Shown here: positions 12,606 to 23,385 of the stretch, piece by piece
Layout of the letters: every line of letters begins with the position of its first letter
Numbering within the stretch: the first letter of the stretch is position 1
NCBI RefSeq assembly: GCF_963678975.1
Contig: NC_089281.1
Coordinates: 27,260,765 to 27,324,764, forward strand
DNA: 64,000 nt
Source of the DNA: Dysidea avara
Lineage: Eukaryota; Porifera; Demospongiae; Dictyoceratida; Dysideidae
Direction: 5' to 3'
Notes under the pieces: generated by a model
Database searches by the model: none
Told to the model about the DNA's origin: nothing
What the model saw: only the letters and a program-made list of their open reading frames with translations
Position numbers and translations under genes: made by a program

Positions 12606-14154
12606 TGTTTCCTTGTTTTAATCTTGTATCTAAACTGTAATTTTAGTAATTTGTACATAACCATCTATGACTATATTTTTGTAATAATGAAAGTGTTTTT
12701 TTTCTAATATATTTGCACATTTCTGTTATCCTGTTGTAACAGTTGATTTTATTACAAGACATTTCAGAAATGTTTACTTTCATACTGAGGAGTGAGTACA
12801 TGACACTCAGTTTAGTCTTAGCTTTGATGTTATATGTAATAGCTATAGTGACTTGCTAAGCATATACTTGATATTGAAGACCACATGACAATGTTGCTGA
12901 ATGCATGTAGCACCGGTATCTACCTCGAGTTACTTTTGCCAGAATTAGGTCAACAAATGAGAACAACCATAGAGATTTCCCAGTTATTCTTAATTGCTGT
13001 GACTATAGCTACGTGGACACAGATTTACTGTATACAGTAGAAACTGAGGAAAAGAATAGCAAATTGCATAATAGTTGGTACATTGTCATGACACTCAATT
13101 GTTTGAAGTATCAACATGATTGCTTTATTAGAGTATCACATACTTGTTCCACTGGTCTGAGTTCAAAACAATGTACTGACAACTAGTCCTGGGATTCCTG
13201 ACTATGTGCCCATGTATTATAATAATAACAATAATTTGTGCCCTTGCTATAATTCAATGCTGTAACATTGCTCCTACAATACCCACTAAAGTTTTATTAT
13301 ATAGGTCGCTAGCAGACCTTCAGTACCAGGGACGGATCCAGACTTTTGGAAAGGGGGCAACTAACCACCTAGGAAATTTTTGAACATAAAACCTATCTGA
13401 AATTGAATGTGTGGATGATTTCAGCAGTTTAGTAAAATAGCTATTAGCTACTGTTACCGAATATTTTCCTGACACACAGACACAGTGCTGTATAATTATT
13501 TGATTATTTGAGTATCTCAATTTTGATGTTATTATAGTATTGTTGATGTGCCTGGGTTTCCAGCTACCCTCCTGCAGCTGTTGAACTATTTTACACAGCC
13601 TGTACAGGAGTTCTGCACAGTACACACCTGTGTGCACTCAATACAATGGTAGTAGCTACGTAGACATGATCTTATATTATTTGAATGCAGTTCAGCTTGA
13701 AAATGCTGACAAACTCTGAATATTGCATTTAACAGATTGTGTAGTTATATAGCTGTTTAGACAACAATCAAAGGAAAGTTACTGTTTGTATTTTGTTTGA
13801 TTATACACTATCACTCGTATATGCACAGCTAACCATACAACACTCAATTGTGGGTTTTAATTAGCATGTATAGGCTGGCTGTTGGGAGTCAGAGTTGGGA
13901 GTACAGTGGCAACTATTTATGCGGCTAAAAATCACAAATGGTAAAATCATTGGAGGAGGTTTTCATGACTGTATTTTGGAAGGTTGGTCAAGAGACCCCA
14001 CCCCCAAAATCCACCACTGTTCTGTTCAGTACAACATATACATAAGTACTACTATCCCTATTTTAATTAGGGTTTATATCATGGTTCATGATAGCACATG
14101 CACAGTGACACAGATACATGAATGCACTTAACTGGCCCACCCTGTACGTATAGT
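12606..14154. other. Intergenic sequence with one MITE end
   Basis: 3' flank of the receptor kinase. At 13327 a CAGGGACGGATCCAGAC terminus matches the MITE family of 57439-57768, but no matching second end was found, so it is a truncated copy. The rest shows no gene. Confidence 0.5.
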
Positions 14155-14162
14155 CCCATCAG

Positions 14163-15368
14163 CAGTGTTGGTAGGGTTTCCAACTCAAAATTGGAAGGTG
14201 CTTCCTTTTGTTGTTTCTGGTGTTTTTCACACAGACTGACCTTTAAGATAAAGCAAACAAGTGCTAATTTATTATTGGATTGCTTGTAGCATTGGGTATC
14301 AGCATAAGTTTAACATACAAAAACATACAAAAAGTAATCACGTGACCAAAAATATCATAATAGGTAAATTGGGCAGCTTAGTAAAAATCACTGTATTTTA
14401 TGGTGACTGAAGTCACAATTAGTATATTTTCTTGCTTACAATGAAGACTTCTACATCCTGTAGTGCTATAGCACATCCTTTATAGCTGTAATGGGATTGC
14501 TGGCCACGTGAATACTTTTTGGGTATTTACAGTTAAAACTGTGAAAGTAATAAACAGTTTAATAGTATATTAGCACTTGCTTGTTTATCTTAAGGTCAGC
14601 CTGCATGAAAATCATCAGAAACAATGAAAAAGGCTGAGGAATAATCTTATTTTGCAGTGGAAATTCTACATGAAGGTATTTTTGATCACGTGACCACTTT
14701 TTGGATATTCACATATGGTAAAATTGTGTTGATAGTGACTGCTGCAAAGATTCCAATAACAAATTAGCACTTGTTTGCTTTATCTTAAAGGTAAATCTGT
14801 GTCAAAATCACGAGAAACAACAAAATGAAGCACCTTCCTATTTTGAGTGGAAACCCTAGTGTTGGGCAAGTTACTTTGTAAAAGTAACTAGTTACATATT
14901 ACATATTACTTGCAACTGAACTATTTAGTTACAGCTACATATTAGCTACCCATAAAATAAAGTAACTATAATAATATTGCATATCATATTACTTTGTGTT
15001 CACAGCCTTAAGCTGTCACGTGTGAAACTACCACCTTATCACGTGACATGATTTTGTTGGACAATGTGCAAATCTTGGTTATAAGTAAGAAGCTGGTGAA
15101 TAAGCTTCATTCAGTAGGCTTCATTACTTCGTTGTGGCTTGGCGTTACTCAGTGGATTACTAACGAGATTAGTAACTTCGTTACTTTTAGTAATAATATT
15201 ACGTAATATTAGATTATAGTTAGCTAGATTCGTTACAGTAACTAATTACTTCGGTAACGCGTTGCATGTGTAAGTTATATTACCTGTTTTTATAGCGTAT
15301 TTCGTTATATTACTTAGATAGCTACCACAAAAGTAATAATATTACGTAACGCGTTACTCCCAACACTG
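14163..15368. mobile_element. hAT-like non-autonomous element with 8-bp target duplication
   Basis: The ends read CAGTGTTGGG and, on the right, CGCGTTACTCCCAACACTG. Both flanks carry CCCATCAG (14155-14162 and 15369-15376), an 8-bp duplication as hAT transposases make. The interior (14866-15360) is rich in GTAACTAGTTAC-like and TAATATTACGTAA-like tracts and has no coding frame. Its left terminus is interrupted at 14172-14858 by another element, so the unbroken copy was only about 510 bp. Confidence 0.87.
14172..14858. mobile_element. Second inverted-repeat element nested in the hAT-like terminus
   Basis: The termini are TAGGGTTTCC...GGAAACCCTA with imperfect inverted arms of roughly 115 bp. 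GTGTTGG flanks both sides (14165-14171 and 14859-14865); this can be read as 8 bp, AGTGTTGG, if the last A belongs to the duplication. A third degenerate copy of the arm lies at about 14575-14660, and a CACGTGACC motif pair lies inside each arm. No coding capacity. The TAGGG/CCCTA ends and 7-bp duplication are shared with the foldback element at 771-2995, suggesting that the same class of transposase moved both. Confidence 0.83.
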
Positions 15369-15554
15369 CCCATCAGTGGAAAGTATTATGCGCACACTGA
15401 ATAGTTATACAACAGGCAGCAGGATTGAAACTCATGCACAAGTGTTACAATCTATAATGCAACCCATGCTTGCAAATCACCCAGCCATGAGCTGTTACAG
15501 CTGCCTGTTGTCCTGTGGTTTACAATGAAATGCTCTGCAGCTCAACATGACCAT

Positions 15555-16196
15555 CAGTGGCGGAGGATTAGAAGTAGTTGATATGAGGGGGGGCTGACCA
15601 GGGGCGGATAAATGAATTGAGGCACTACATTGCCTCCAGCTGGGTGAGACCAAAAAAAAAGGTCACAGCCAGCTGACAATAGCTGATAAACTACATAAAA
15701 ATCCTTACATTGATAGCTCGCTACACACTTTGATTTAGCAGCGTCAATTTCAATATCCTCTTCTAGGAGAATATTTATGGCGAAGAGCTGCCAAGAATGG
15801 TGTGTAGACTTTTGAACATCATATTGGCAAGACATTTTTCATCATTAATTGTGTGTGTGTTTTGTTTTTTGTTAATTGTACTCCTTGCCATGCCCACCTG
15901 TGGGGCTTTTTATGCCCTATTTTTGTGGTAGCATGTGTCCGAGGACATTTGATTATAATTGTTTGTGTCATCAGTAATACTGATGGTTCTTCTCTCTCTT
16001 GGGCGATCTTTATAGTATCTCGATCTCTAGGGAAACACCCTTGTACAGGCTCTGCCTTTTGGTGTCACCCTGTCTCTTTTGACAAATCAGATAAATAATA
16101 AATAATCATGGTTTTCAGCCCCACTCCAAGAAGGATAATTTCAGCATGATATCATTCTGAGGGGGGGCTAGCCCCCCCTTCCACCCACCGCCTATG
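15555..16196. mobile_element. hAT-like MITE with 8-bp target duplication
   Basis: The ends are CAGTGGCGGAGG and CCACCGCCTATG. ATGACCAT is duplicated at 15547-15554 and 16197-16204. It contains internal G-run/C-run hairpin stretches near both ends and no transposase. The central part (about 15850-16110), with a pyrimidine-rich, coding-poor composition, may be a separate older insertion, but I could not define its edges. Confidence 0.82.
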
Positions 16197-16359
16197 ATGA
16201 CCATAAGGCATAATTATGTGTTTGAAACCAGCAGTGATTATTGATTACCTATAGATGGATATTGCTGAAGTTATTAAAGTACACTGAAGATTTCCTGTAC
16301 ACCATGCTGGGTAGCTAGAATGTTGGTCTTAATAGCCTAACCATATATAGTACATTATT

Positions 16360-17641
16360 ATTATTATTAATGGATGGATATACAAACAGGGTTACAAAAA
16401 TAAAGTTTAGGCACTAGGCCTTTGTTCATATCCATATCCTATGTCATTCCAATAATTATCAAGACTTGCTTTGAAAGTATAGATTGTTGGTGCTGAAACA
16501 ACTTCTGCTGGCAGGGAGTTCCATGTATTTATCACTCTCTGGGTGAAAAAATTCGACCTTAAAAGTAGACGTGATGGTTTTTTGAAAAGTTTCAAGTGGT
16601 GTCCTCTTGTGTGATGCACAGAGCTTAGAGTAAAGTACCTTGACCAGTCGATATCATAATAACCGTGTAAAAGCTTGTAAACTTCGATTAGTTCCCCTCG
16701 TTGTCATCGACAGTAAAGAGAATAGAGTCCGAGTTTTCTTAACCTTGACTCATAAGGTAGTTTGACTAGTTCATTCACAAGTTTAGTGGTCTGCCTTTGT
16801 ACATTTTCTAGAGTGTCAATGTCCCGGGCTAGATATGGACACTAAAGCTGGACACAATATTCTAGCTGTGGTCTAACATAAGTTTTATGCAGGAAGATAA
16901 ACAATTCTTTAGAGAATTTTGTAAATGTTCTTTTAAGCATTCCCAGGATTCTGGTTGCAGCAGCTGCAGCTTTATCACAGCGCAAGGAAGGTTTAAGAGA
17001 AGATGTTACCCATACGCCTAGATCTTTCTCAAAATCTGTCTTTGTCAACTCTACAGTAGACCCCAAAGTTTCCATTGTATAATTTGCTCCTGTGCTTTTA
17101 GGTATATGCATCACTTTGCACTTTTCTAAGTTAAGATTCAGTAACCAGATTCCATTCCATTCTTGCATGTTGATCAAGTCTCTTTGGAGTTTTGTCACAT
17201 CACATATGCTTTTAATTATTGAAAATATCTTTGTGTCATCTGCAAAAACACCTAATTCAGACTGGATAGCTTCGGCAATATCATTTATATATAACACAAA
17301 AAGCAGTGGACCCAGTACTGATACTTGAGGAACTCCACTAGTTACTCCAGTCCATTGAGACACACTTCCATTGAGTACTACCCTCTGGAATCTGCCAAAT
17401 AGGAAACTCTTCAACCTTAACAATAGACTCCCACCTATTCCGTATCCCTTCAACTTTCAATGAGCCTAAAATGGGGTACTGAGTCAAAAGCTTTGCTGCT
17501 ATAATCCAAGTAGATTACATCAACATCATAACCAGAGTCCACTGCATCTAGCCGAGTTAGCCGAGTTAGTTCTCTTGCTGCATACATGCCAGCAAGAGAA
17601 CTAACTCGGCTACAAAAAAAGAAAAAATCAGTGATTAACAA
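16360..17641 (-). pseudogene. CR1-like non-LTR retrotransposon fragment, 5'-truncated and disrupted
   Basis: Reading on the minus strand, the order is a reverse-transcriptase core with KAFDSVPH at about 17465, GVPQVSVLGPLLFVLYINDI at about 17335-17280, and the catalytic FADDTK at about 17245. A C-terminal block containing FFTQRVINTWNSLP ends at 16407. The frame is broken at least twice: a shift near 17450 and an in-frame TGA between 16842 and 16620. The 3' end runs into a short TAA/TTA repeat near 16360, as CR1-type elements do. The endonuclease region is missing. It is inactive. Confidence 0.88.
17560..17610. repeat. Perfect 21-bp hairpin at the LINE 5' junction
   Basis: The arms at 17560-17580 and 17590-17610 are exact inverted copies of GCCGAGTTAGTTCTCTTGCTG around a 9-nt loop. 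The hairpin lies where the truncated LINE sequence begins. Confidence 0.9.
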
Positions 17642-19331
17642 CTCTCACTTAGTAAGTTGAAAAGATTCCCTTTGTATACACTATAAGGCAGGTCCTAAGA
17701 TAAAAGTCCATACAACATGTACACTGCAAAGGACATGATACTGGTGTATTACACATATCTAGGCTTTATTTACACAATTTACATGGTCTATTATATTGAA
17801 GCTTACATAATGACATCAAGATATCAACCACGGCGGGTATTTCCCATGGAATTCCCTTCGACCACAATTGGTTTATTGGTAACATTACTTTAAAAACTAG
17901 TGGTTAAAGACTCTGTCGAGAGTCATTGCTTAAGTCTTCTGTACCTCTGTATCTTTGTCCAATCTGTCAAGGTATATAAGCAACAGCTGGACAACTCTAT
18001 ATTAGCTACTCTAGACAGTTTTTGAAGCCGACAATAATTAACCACTTCCACTTGCTCAGTCAATTTTTTCTGACACCATGCATGGAGGCTTAATTAATTT
18101 GTAACAACCATCCTAGCCACTTGGTGCATAGATGTCTAGCCTTCTTGGAATTTGGCCATGTAGCCAGAGATGCTGTGCTTGCTTAGTTTTTTGTCACCCG
18201 GCTCTGTGTACTTGCCTTTATATAGTCAGTGACCATGCACGCATCTCCTGTTGATGCCTTCACAGCGCGTGTATCCATGTGTACGGCTGTATGCCTTGCT
18301 TCTGCAAAATCCTCTACAATGTGTTCTATAACTACAGTGAAACTTGCAAGGATACTTGTGTATTAAGGACAGTCATACGTACCAACCAAATGTGCATGTC
18401 CTGAATATCAAGGTGCCCTGATTTTATAGCTAGGCCAGTTTAAATGCTATAATGGATAATTTGGGACTATTACCAAGTGTCCCGGCAGATTATGCTGGTG
18501 TGCCCATGCAAAGCTAGTAGACCTTCAATACTGTACCCCCAAACCATTGATATGCAGTATATTGCATGTAAAGCTGTGAAGTCATCAAATTAAAACTACG
18601 TATGTATTCAAACTGAATGCCAGAATGGATAGCATTAATACAATACAATACAATACAATACCTTAGCTATATTCAAAGTACTGCACATATAGAACGTGGA
18701 CTGTCACACATGTTCTTGTTCATCATCAGTGCCCCCCACAGTGATGGAGCTTATATCAATCAGAGTTAGCACTGACAGTACTGTAAATTTAGAAGTTAGT
18801 ATGAAGTTCATAATGGTAAGCTCCCTGCGGTCACTTAGTATGATGTACATACTTCCGACTCAGACTCATCATCATTACGGCGTGCATGTACATGTGGTTC
18901 AGTTATGGATTGTGGCAATACAGCTACTAAACTGTTAATACTGATGTGCTATAGTAGCACCTAAAACGCTAAGTAGCACCCACCCAAAAATGCTATGATA
19001 GCCGGCACCTATAGCTAAGTGTTAAATTTTGACTGCTTCGGTCAATAAATAGTGGCACTTCAGTCGAAGTACTACCATAGTGGTTCTGCATGAGCTCATT
19101 GTTGGTCTGTTGGTCTCAAAGAACATGATGAGGGTCAAAAAGAAGTGTAAAACCAGCTAGTAAGTCTGATAACAAAACATGGTCCCTGAGCTGAAGTACA
19201 ATGTTGTAAAATGTCGTTATTTTCCGGATATCTACTCCTTGGGGTACTCCCTAGCTACAAAAGATGTTTTGAATTTCTATGGCTTTCCAGGGAAATGATG
19301 TGGGGAAGAACCTTTCTTTGACGTCAAAACA
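17642..19331. other. Intergenic sequence, no gene recognised
   Basis: No coding series was found. An (ATACA)n tract lies at about 18638-18660. The last few hundred bases are the presumed promoter of the gene starting at 19332; an in-frame TGA at 19296-19298 closes the frame upstream of that ATG. Confidence 0.5.
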
Positions 19332-22300
19332 ATGGTAGAGAAGCACTTTGAATTGTGTTTCGAAGTAGTGAAGGACTCGTATGGTGATACGGAAGGATCA
19401 TGCTTTAAAGAGAACGAACTATCGGCGAAAGTATTCGAGCGATGGAAGGGACACCACGTTTTACTATACGGAAAACCAGGAGTTGGAAAAACCTGTTTAC
19501 TGAATCGACTAATAGTTAATTTTAAATCAGAAGGAACAATAGTCAGTAAAGTTGATGACATCGCTGAAATAAATGACCACAACTCTGACCGCCATTTTAA
19601 TAGTGTCACCACCCACGAGATAATTCTCATAGACAATGTAGAAAATACAACCTTACTAAGACAAGCACCTAACACTACTGTGTTAATGTTCTCTAGAACA
19701 ATGTCCCTAGACCACTGTGACTGTGTGATAGAGATCAAAGGGTTGCACTTGAAAAAAAATCCTACTGAATTATCTTGGAGTGATGGATTAGACACAATTT
19801 GTGTTGTTCCATTCCTAAATAAATTGTCCAGAATTTTGTTCAGCCAAAATAACTCATTGCACAACGTTTATTTGTTACTGTTAGCCAGCTATGTGAATTA
19901 CTGTCAAGCACTTTCCATAACTTTGTATGAATCCCTTTACAAAATTCCACAAGACGTTGAAAAATTTTTACGACAGTTATCGGGTGTTGCTTATACTTGC
20001 TCAAAGAATGATACTGAATTTTTGAATCTTGTTCAGCTACTGACACTATTTGGCTCGAATGTTGACTATGAGAAGTTTGGTGTTGTAACAAAGGTCAAAG
20101 ATGGAAGGTGGAAGTTTGCATTTGAAGGCATGCCACATTACCTGGCTGCATTCAAGATTCACTGGGACTCTGAAGAGCATGAATTTGGCAAGGATACTGT
20201 CCATATCAAACTGCCTAGTAAAGCCATGAAGCTTTTTAAAGGTAAGCTAGTTTCCTACTCTTAAATGCCACAAATCCCCATTACTTTTCCCCTTCACTTA
20301 TTTATGTCTTTTCTGTTTTATGCTGATAAAGCATAATAATATTGTTACATCATTGTATATGTTTGGCTTGTCACATGGAAATGAGGTCAGTCCAGATCAT
20401 CATTTTGTCAGTGTTTAAATGGTAATAATGCTGAGATAGTCATCATTGAGTCTTTATATGTTGTAATAGAAATGGTACCAGATAGCAAACCTGCTGGAGA
20501 TACTAAATGCATCCTTGATATTGATATAACTCAGCAGCCAACAGCATGTGAGGTGACCGAAGGAGGTTCGGTGTCCCTAGTGTGTGGGGCATCCATCTTG
20601 GGCCCACCAGGAATGGCCTTACCTACATTTCTTTGGTTCAAAAATGGCAAACCATTGATTGGAGAAGTATTGAACAAGTTGATAATTAATGATGCTTCTT
20701 CAAAAGATGATGGAGACTATGTGTGTTATGTGGCTGATGTCAATGAGAGGGTGAAAAAGGTGTCAAAGGCGGCAAAACTTTCAGTGAAAAGTTTACGACC
20801 AACTGCTCTATCTACTTCAACCATAAAAGGTACAAATACCCATCGGTTGTTACCATGTGTCCTTATTTTACATATCCACAGAACCGTCTAAGCTAACAAC
20901 GGATTTTCAACTAGTACTGAAAGAACTCGAGATGGATTTCAAAAGATACATTGACCTCGATTCATTGTTACCTCATCTCATGAAGAATGATTTACTGTCA
21001 CAAAGTGATTATTACATTTTTTCTAACCCGATGTTGACACCCACTGATCGCATTGACCGCCTCTTGGCAGCGGTGAAGACAAAAGGCCAAAACGGCTATG
21101 ACAAATTTTTTGCCAGCCTACAAGGGGAATACGAACACTTGGGTCACCACCATCTGTTGACTTTGATCAACAGAAGAGGTCAGTGATTGATGTTGATCCC
21201 ACCTTGATTGTTTTTGATCCCAATTTAATGTTGCTTTGTTTGTTTAACTCTGATTGTTATTATTTTAGGAGTAAGTCAACCATTTCAACATTTCAAATCA
21301 AAGGCAGTACCATCACAGTCTAATACTACTCAGATGTCCTCCATTACAATCACAACACAGCCAGAAGCTCAGGTTGAAGCCAAACCAGGGGAGAGTATTA
21401 TCATAATGTGTGGGGCTAGTGGCATGGGTCACCTACGCTATGAGTGGTACAAAGACGAACGATGTGTTGGCCAAGACCAAGTGCTAGAACTGAAACGCAT
21501 TGATGAAGAAGATACAGGATTATATCGCTGCAAGATCAGCGATACACATAATACTATATGGACTGACCCCACCATTGTAAAACTGAAAGGTAAGGGATTA
21601 TTTTATTTCCATTAATGGTGTCATACTTCCTGTTTACTAATAGCACCTGATCAGCCATTGCCCAAACATGGTAAGGAATGTAGTAGGAGTAATGTTGAAT
21701 CTGCATTAATTATTTATTCCCATTATGTAAAGATTTAGAGTTGACTGATCGCACATTGTCAGAGATAGCTGGCCAACTCACACACATTGGTGACAGATGG
21801 GAGAAACTAGGCTTTTACCTTAATGTTGATCAAAATACAGTGGCCAGAATTCGTTATGAACAACGTAGTACGATGTCCAAGATCTACCAGCTGTTGAGAA
21901 GATGGAGAGAGAAAACAAGAGATGCTTCGTGGGCACAGCTTGAACAAGCCATAAAATGGATTGGTGCATCACTTCAACCTCCACAAGGTGCAGTTGGTAA
22001 CTCAACACCAGAGTATACAAGACCTCCACCAAATGTTGCCAGTAAGTTCATCATCACATATCTGAGTAAATGCGTACACCTTGGCACTTGCCCATAGTCC
22101 CATTTGTGTAAGGTACACACTTTTAGACTCTCGACACCCGTCCATGGTTCCATTAGTATTAGCATACACACTGTGAAATAATCAGTACACCTAGATAAGC
22201 AGGATGGTCCCACCCTGAAATCAGGACACTTGCCCATGGTCTTATTTGTATTAGTGTACACACATTTAAACCTTCAAACTCAGGACATGTTACTAAGGAT

Positions 22301-23347
22301 ACTTACCAGTCCGGTTTGTGTTTACTTTTTTCACAAACAGGTTATGGATCTCCCGTGATATTTGTCCACCCCAGAAACCAGCAAGCTGTGGAGGGCAGCA
22401 CAGTAACATTGGAGGTGAAGGCTGGTGGAAATTCTCCATTGTTTTATCAATGGTATTGTGATAACAGACCCTTATATGGTATGTAAAGCATTGTCATGCT
22501 ACCGCTGACAATGTTACTGTTTATGGGATTGATGTTTTAGGTACAGTTATGCATAATTACTGTTTTCTTGTGTTTTGTATAGGTGAAAGAGACTACTTTA
22601 TTGTTATTCACAATGTGTCTTCAAGAAACACTGGCTCATATCATTGCCAAGTAACAAACATGCATGGTGTTGTCAACTCGGCTGCAGCCAGAGTTATGCT
22701 GATATCTGGAACTACTGGAAGTCAATATTTGATACCCAGAACTGTACCAGATGTGACCCATCATCCTGATATCAGGTATCCACCATCAGTACTTGCTATG
22801 AGCAACCAGCTGTCATCAATGATGGAAGGATCTCAGTCAACTCCTACTTCTTTAGATAAGACTTTTGAAAGAATTGATATTCCTGAGAAAAATATTCATT
22901 CACTTCCACCTAAGGATTCACAAGGTTAGTGATACAATCTTGAGTCAAAATATATTATGTTGACTTCACACACACACACGTGCACATGTGTACACACAGA
23001 CACACACACACGCTACACTCAAACACACATATGTGTACATGCTGAAAGGAAACTTCATGTACTTTTTTTGTCATATAGGTACTGGTAAACCAGTTATTAT
23101 TCAGCATCCAGTTGGTAGTAACCACACTGTGGGAGACCAGGTCACACTAGTATGTTATGCTAAAGGTGAACCTCCACTACGCTACTGCTGGGAGTTCAAT
23201 AAAATGTCATTGTTCTCTGAGAGGAATCCACAACTGATTATACCACAATTAACAACAGAAGACAGTGGATGGTACCAGTGCACAGTATCAAATAAGTACG
23301 GGAAAGTAACTAGTGATGCATGTAGACTGACAGTACGGAAAGTATAA
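19332..23347 (+). CDS. P-loop NTPase / Ig / CARD / Ig / Death / Ig / Ig protein
   Basis: Nine exons: 19332-20241, 20470-20829, 20882-21178, 21269-21589, 21644-21670, 21733-22041, 22341-22478, 22583-22924, 23079-23347; about 990 residues. Exon 1 encodes a STAND/NACHT-like NTPase with Walker A GKPGVGKT (47-54), Walker B IILID (97-101) and a following VLMFSRT strand. Exon 2 is an Ig domain (SLVCGAS...DDGDYVCYV). Exon 3 is a CARD-like helical domain (RIDRLLAAVKTKGQNGYDKF). Exon 4 is Ig (IIMCGAS...DTGLYRCKI). Exon 6 is a Death domain (EIAGQLTHIGDRWEKLGFYL). Exons 7-8 and 9 are Ig domains (NTGSYHCQV; DSGWYQCTV). There is no signal peptide or membrane helix, so it is predicted to be cytosolic. Every intron is phase 1. 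Known relatives: NLRs combine NACHT with CARD/Death, and MALT1 combines Death with Ig. I know of no protein with this full order. A role as an immune or cell-death scaffold is inferred from the domains only. Confidence 0.86.
22042..22340. repeat. Three degenerate repeats in intron 6 of the NTPase gene
   Basis: The unit (CACTTGCCCATRGTC, then ATTTGTRTTAG, then GTACACAC) recurs starting near 22083, 22134 and 22227. A similar stretch occurs near 62680-62760. It is non-coding. Confidence 0.6.
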
Positions 23348-23385
23348 TGAAGTGATTTTTATATTGTCAATATATTTTATACATA

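Noticed and set aside
19277-19864. 195-codon minus-strand frame
   Set aside because: Antisense shadow of the NTPase exon, whose Walker motifs are on the plus strand.
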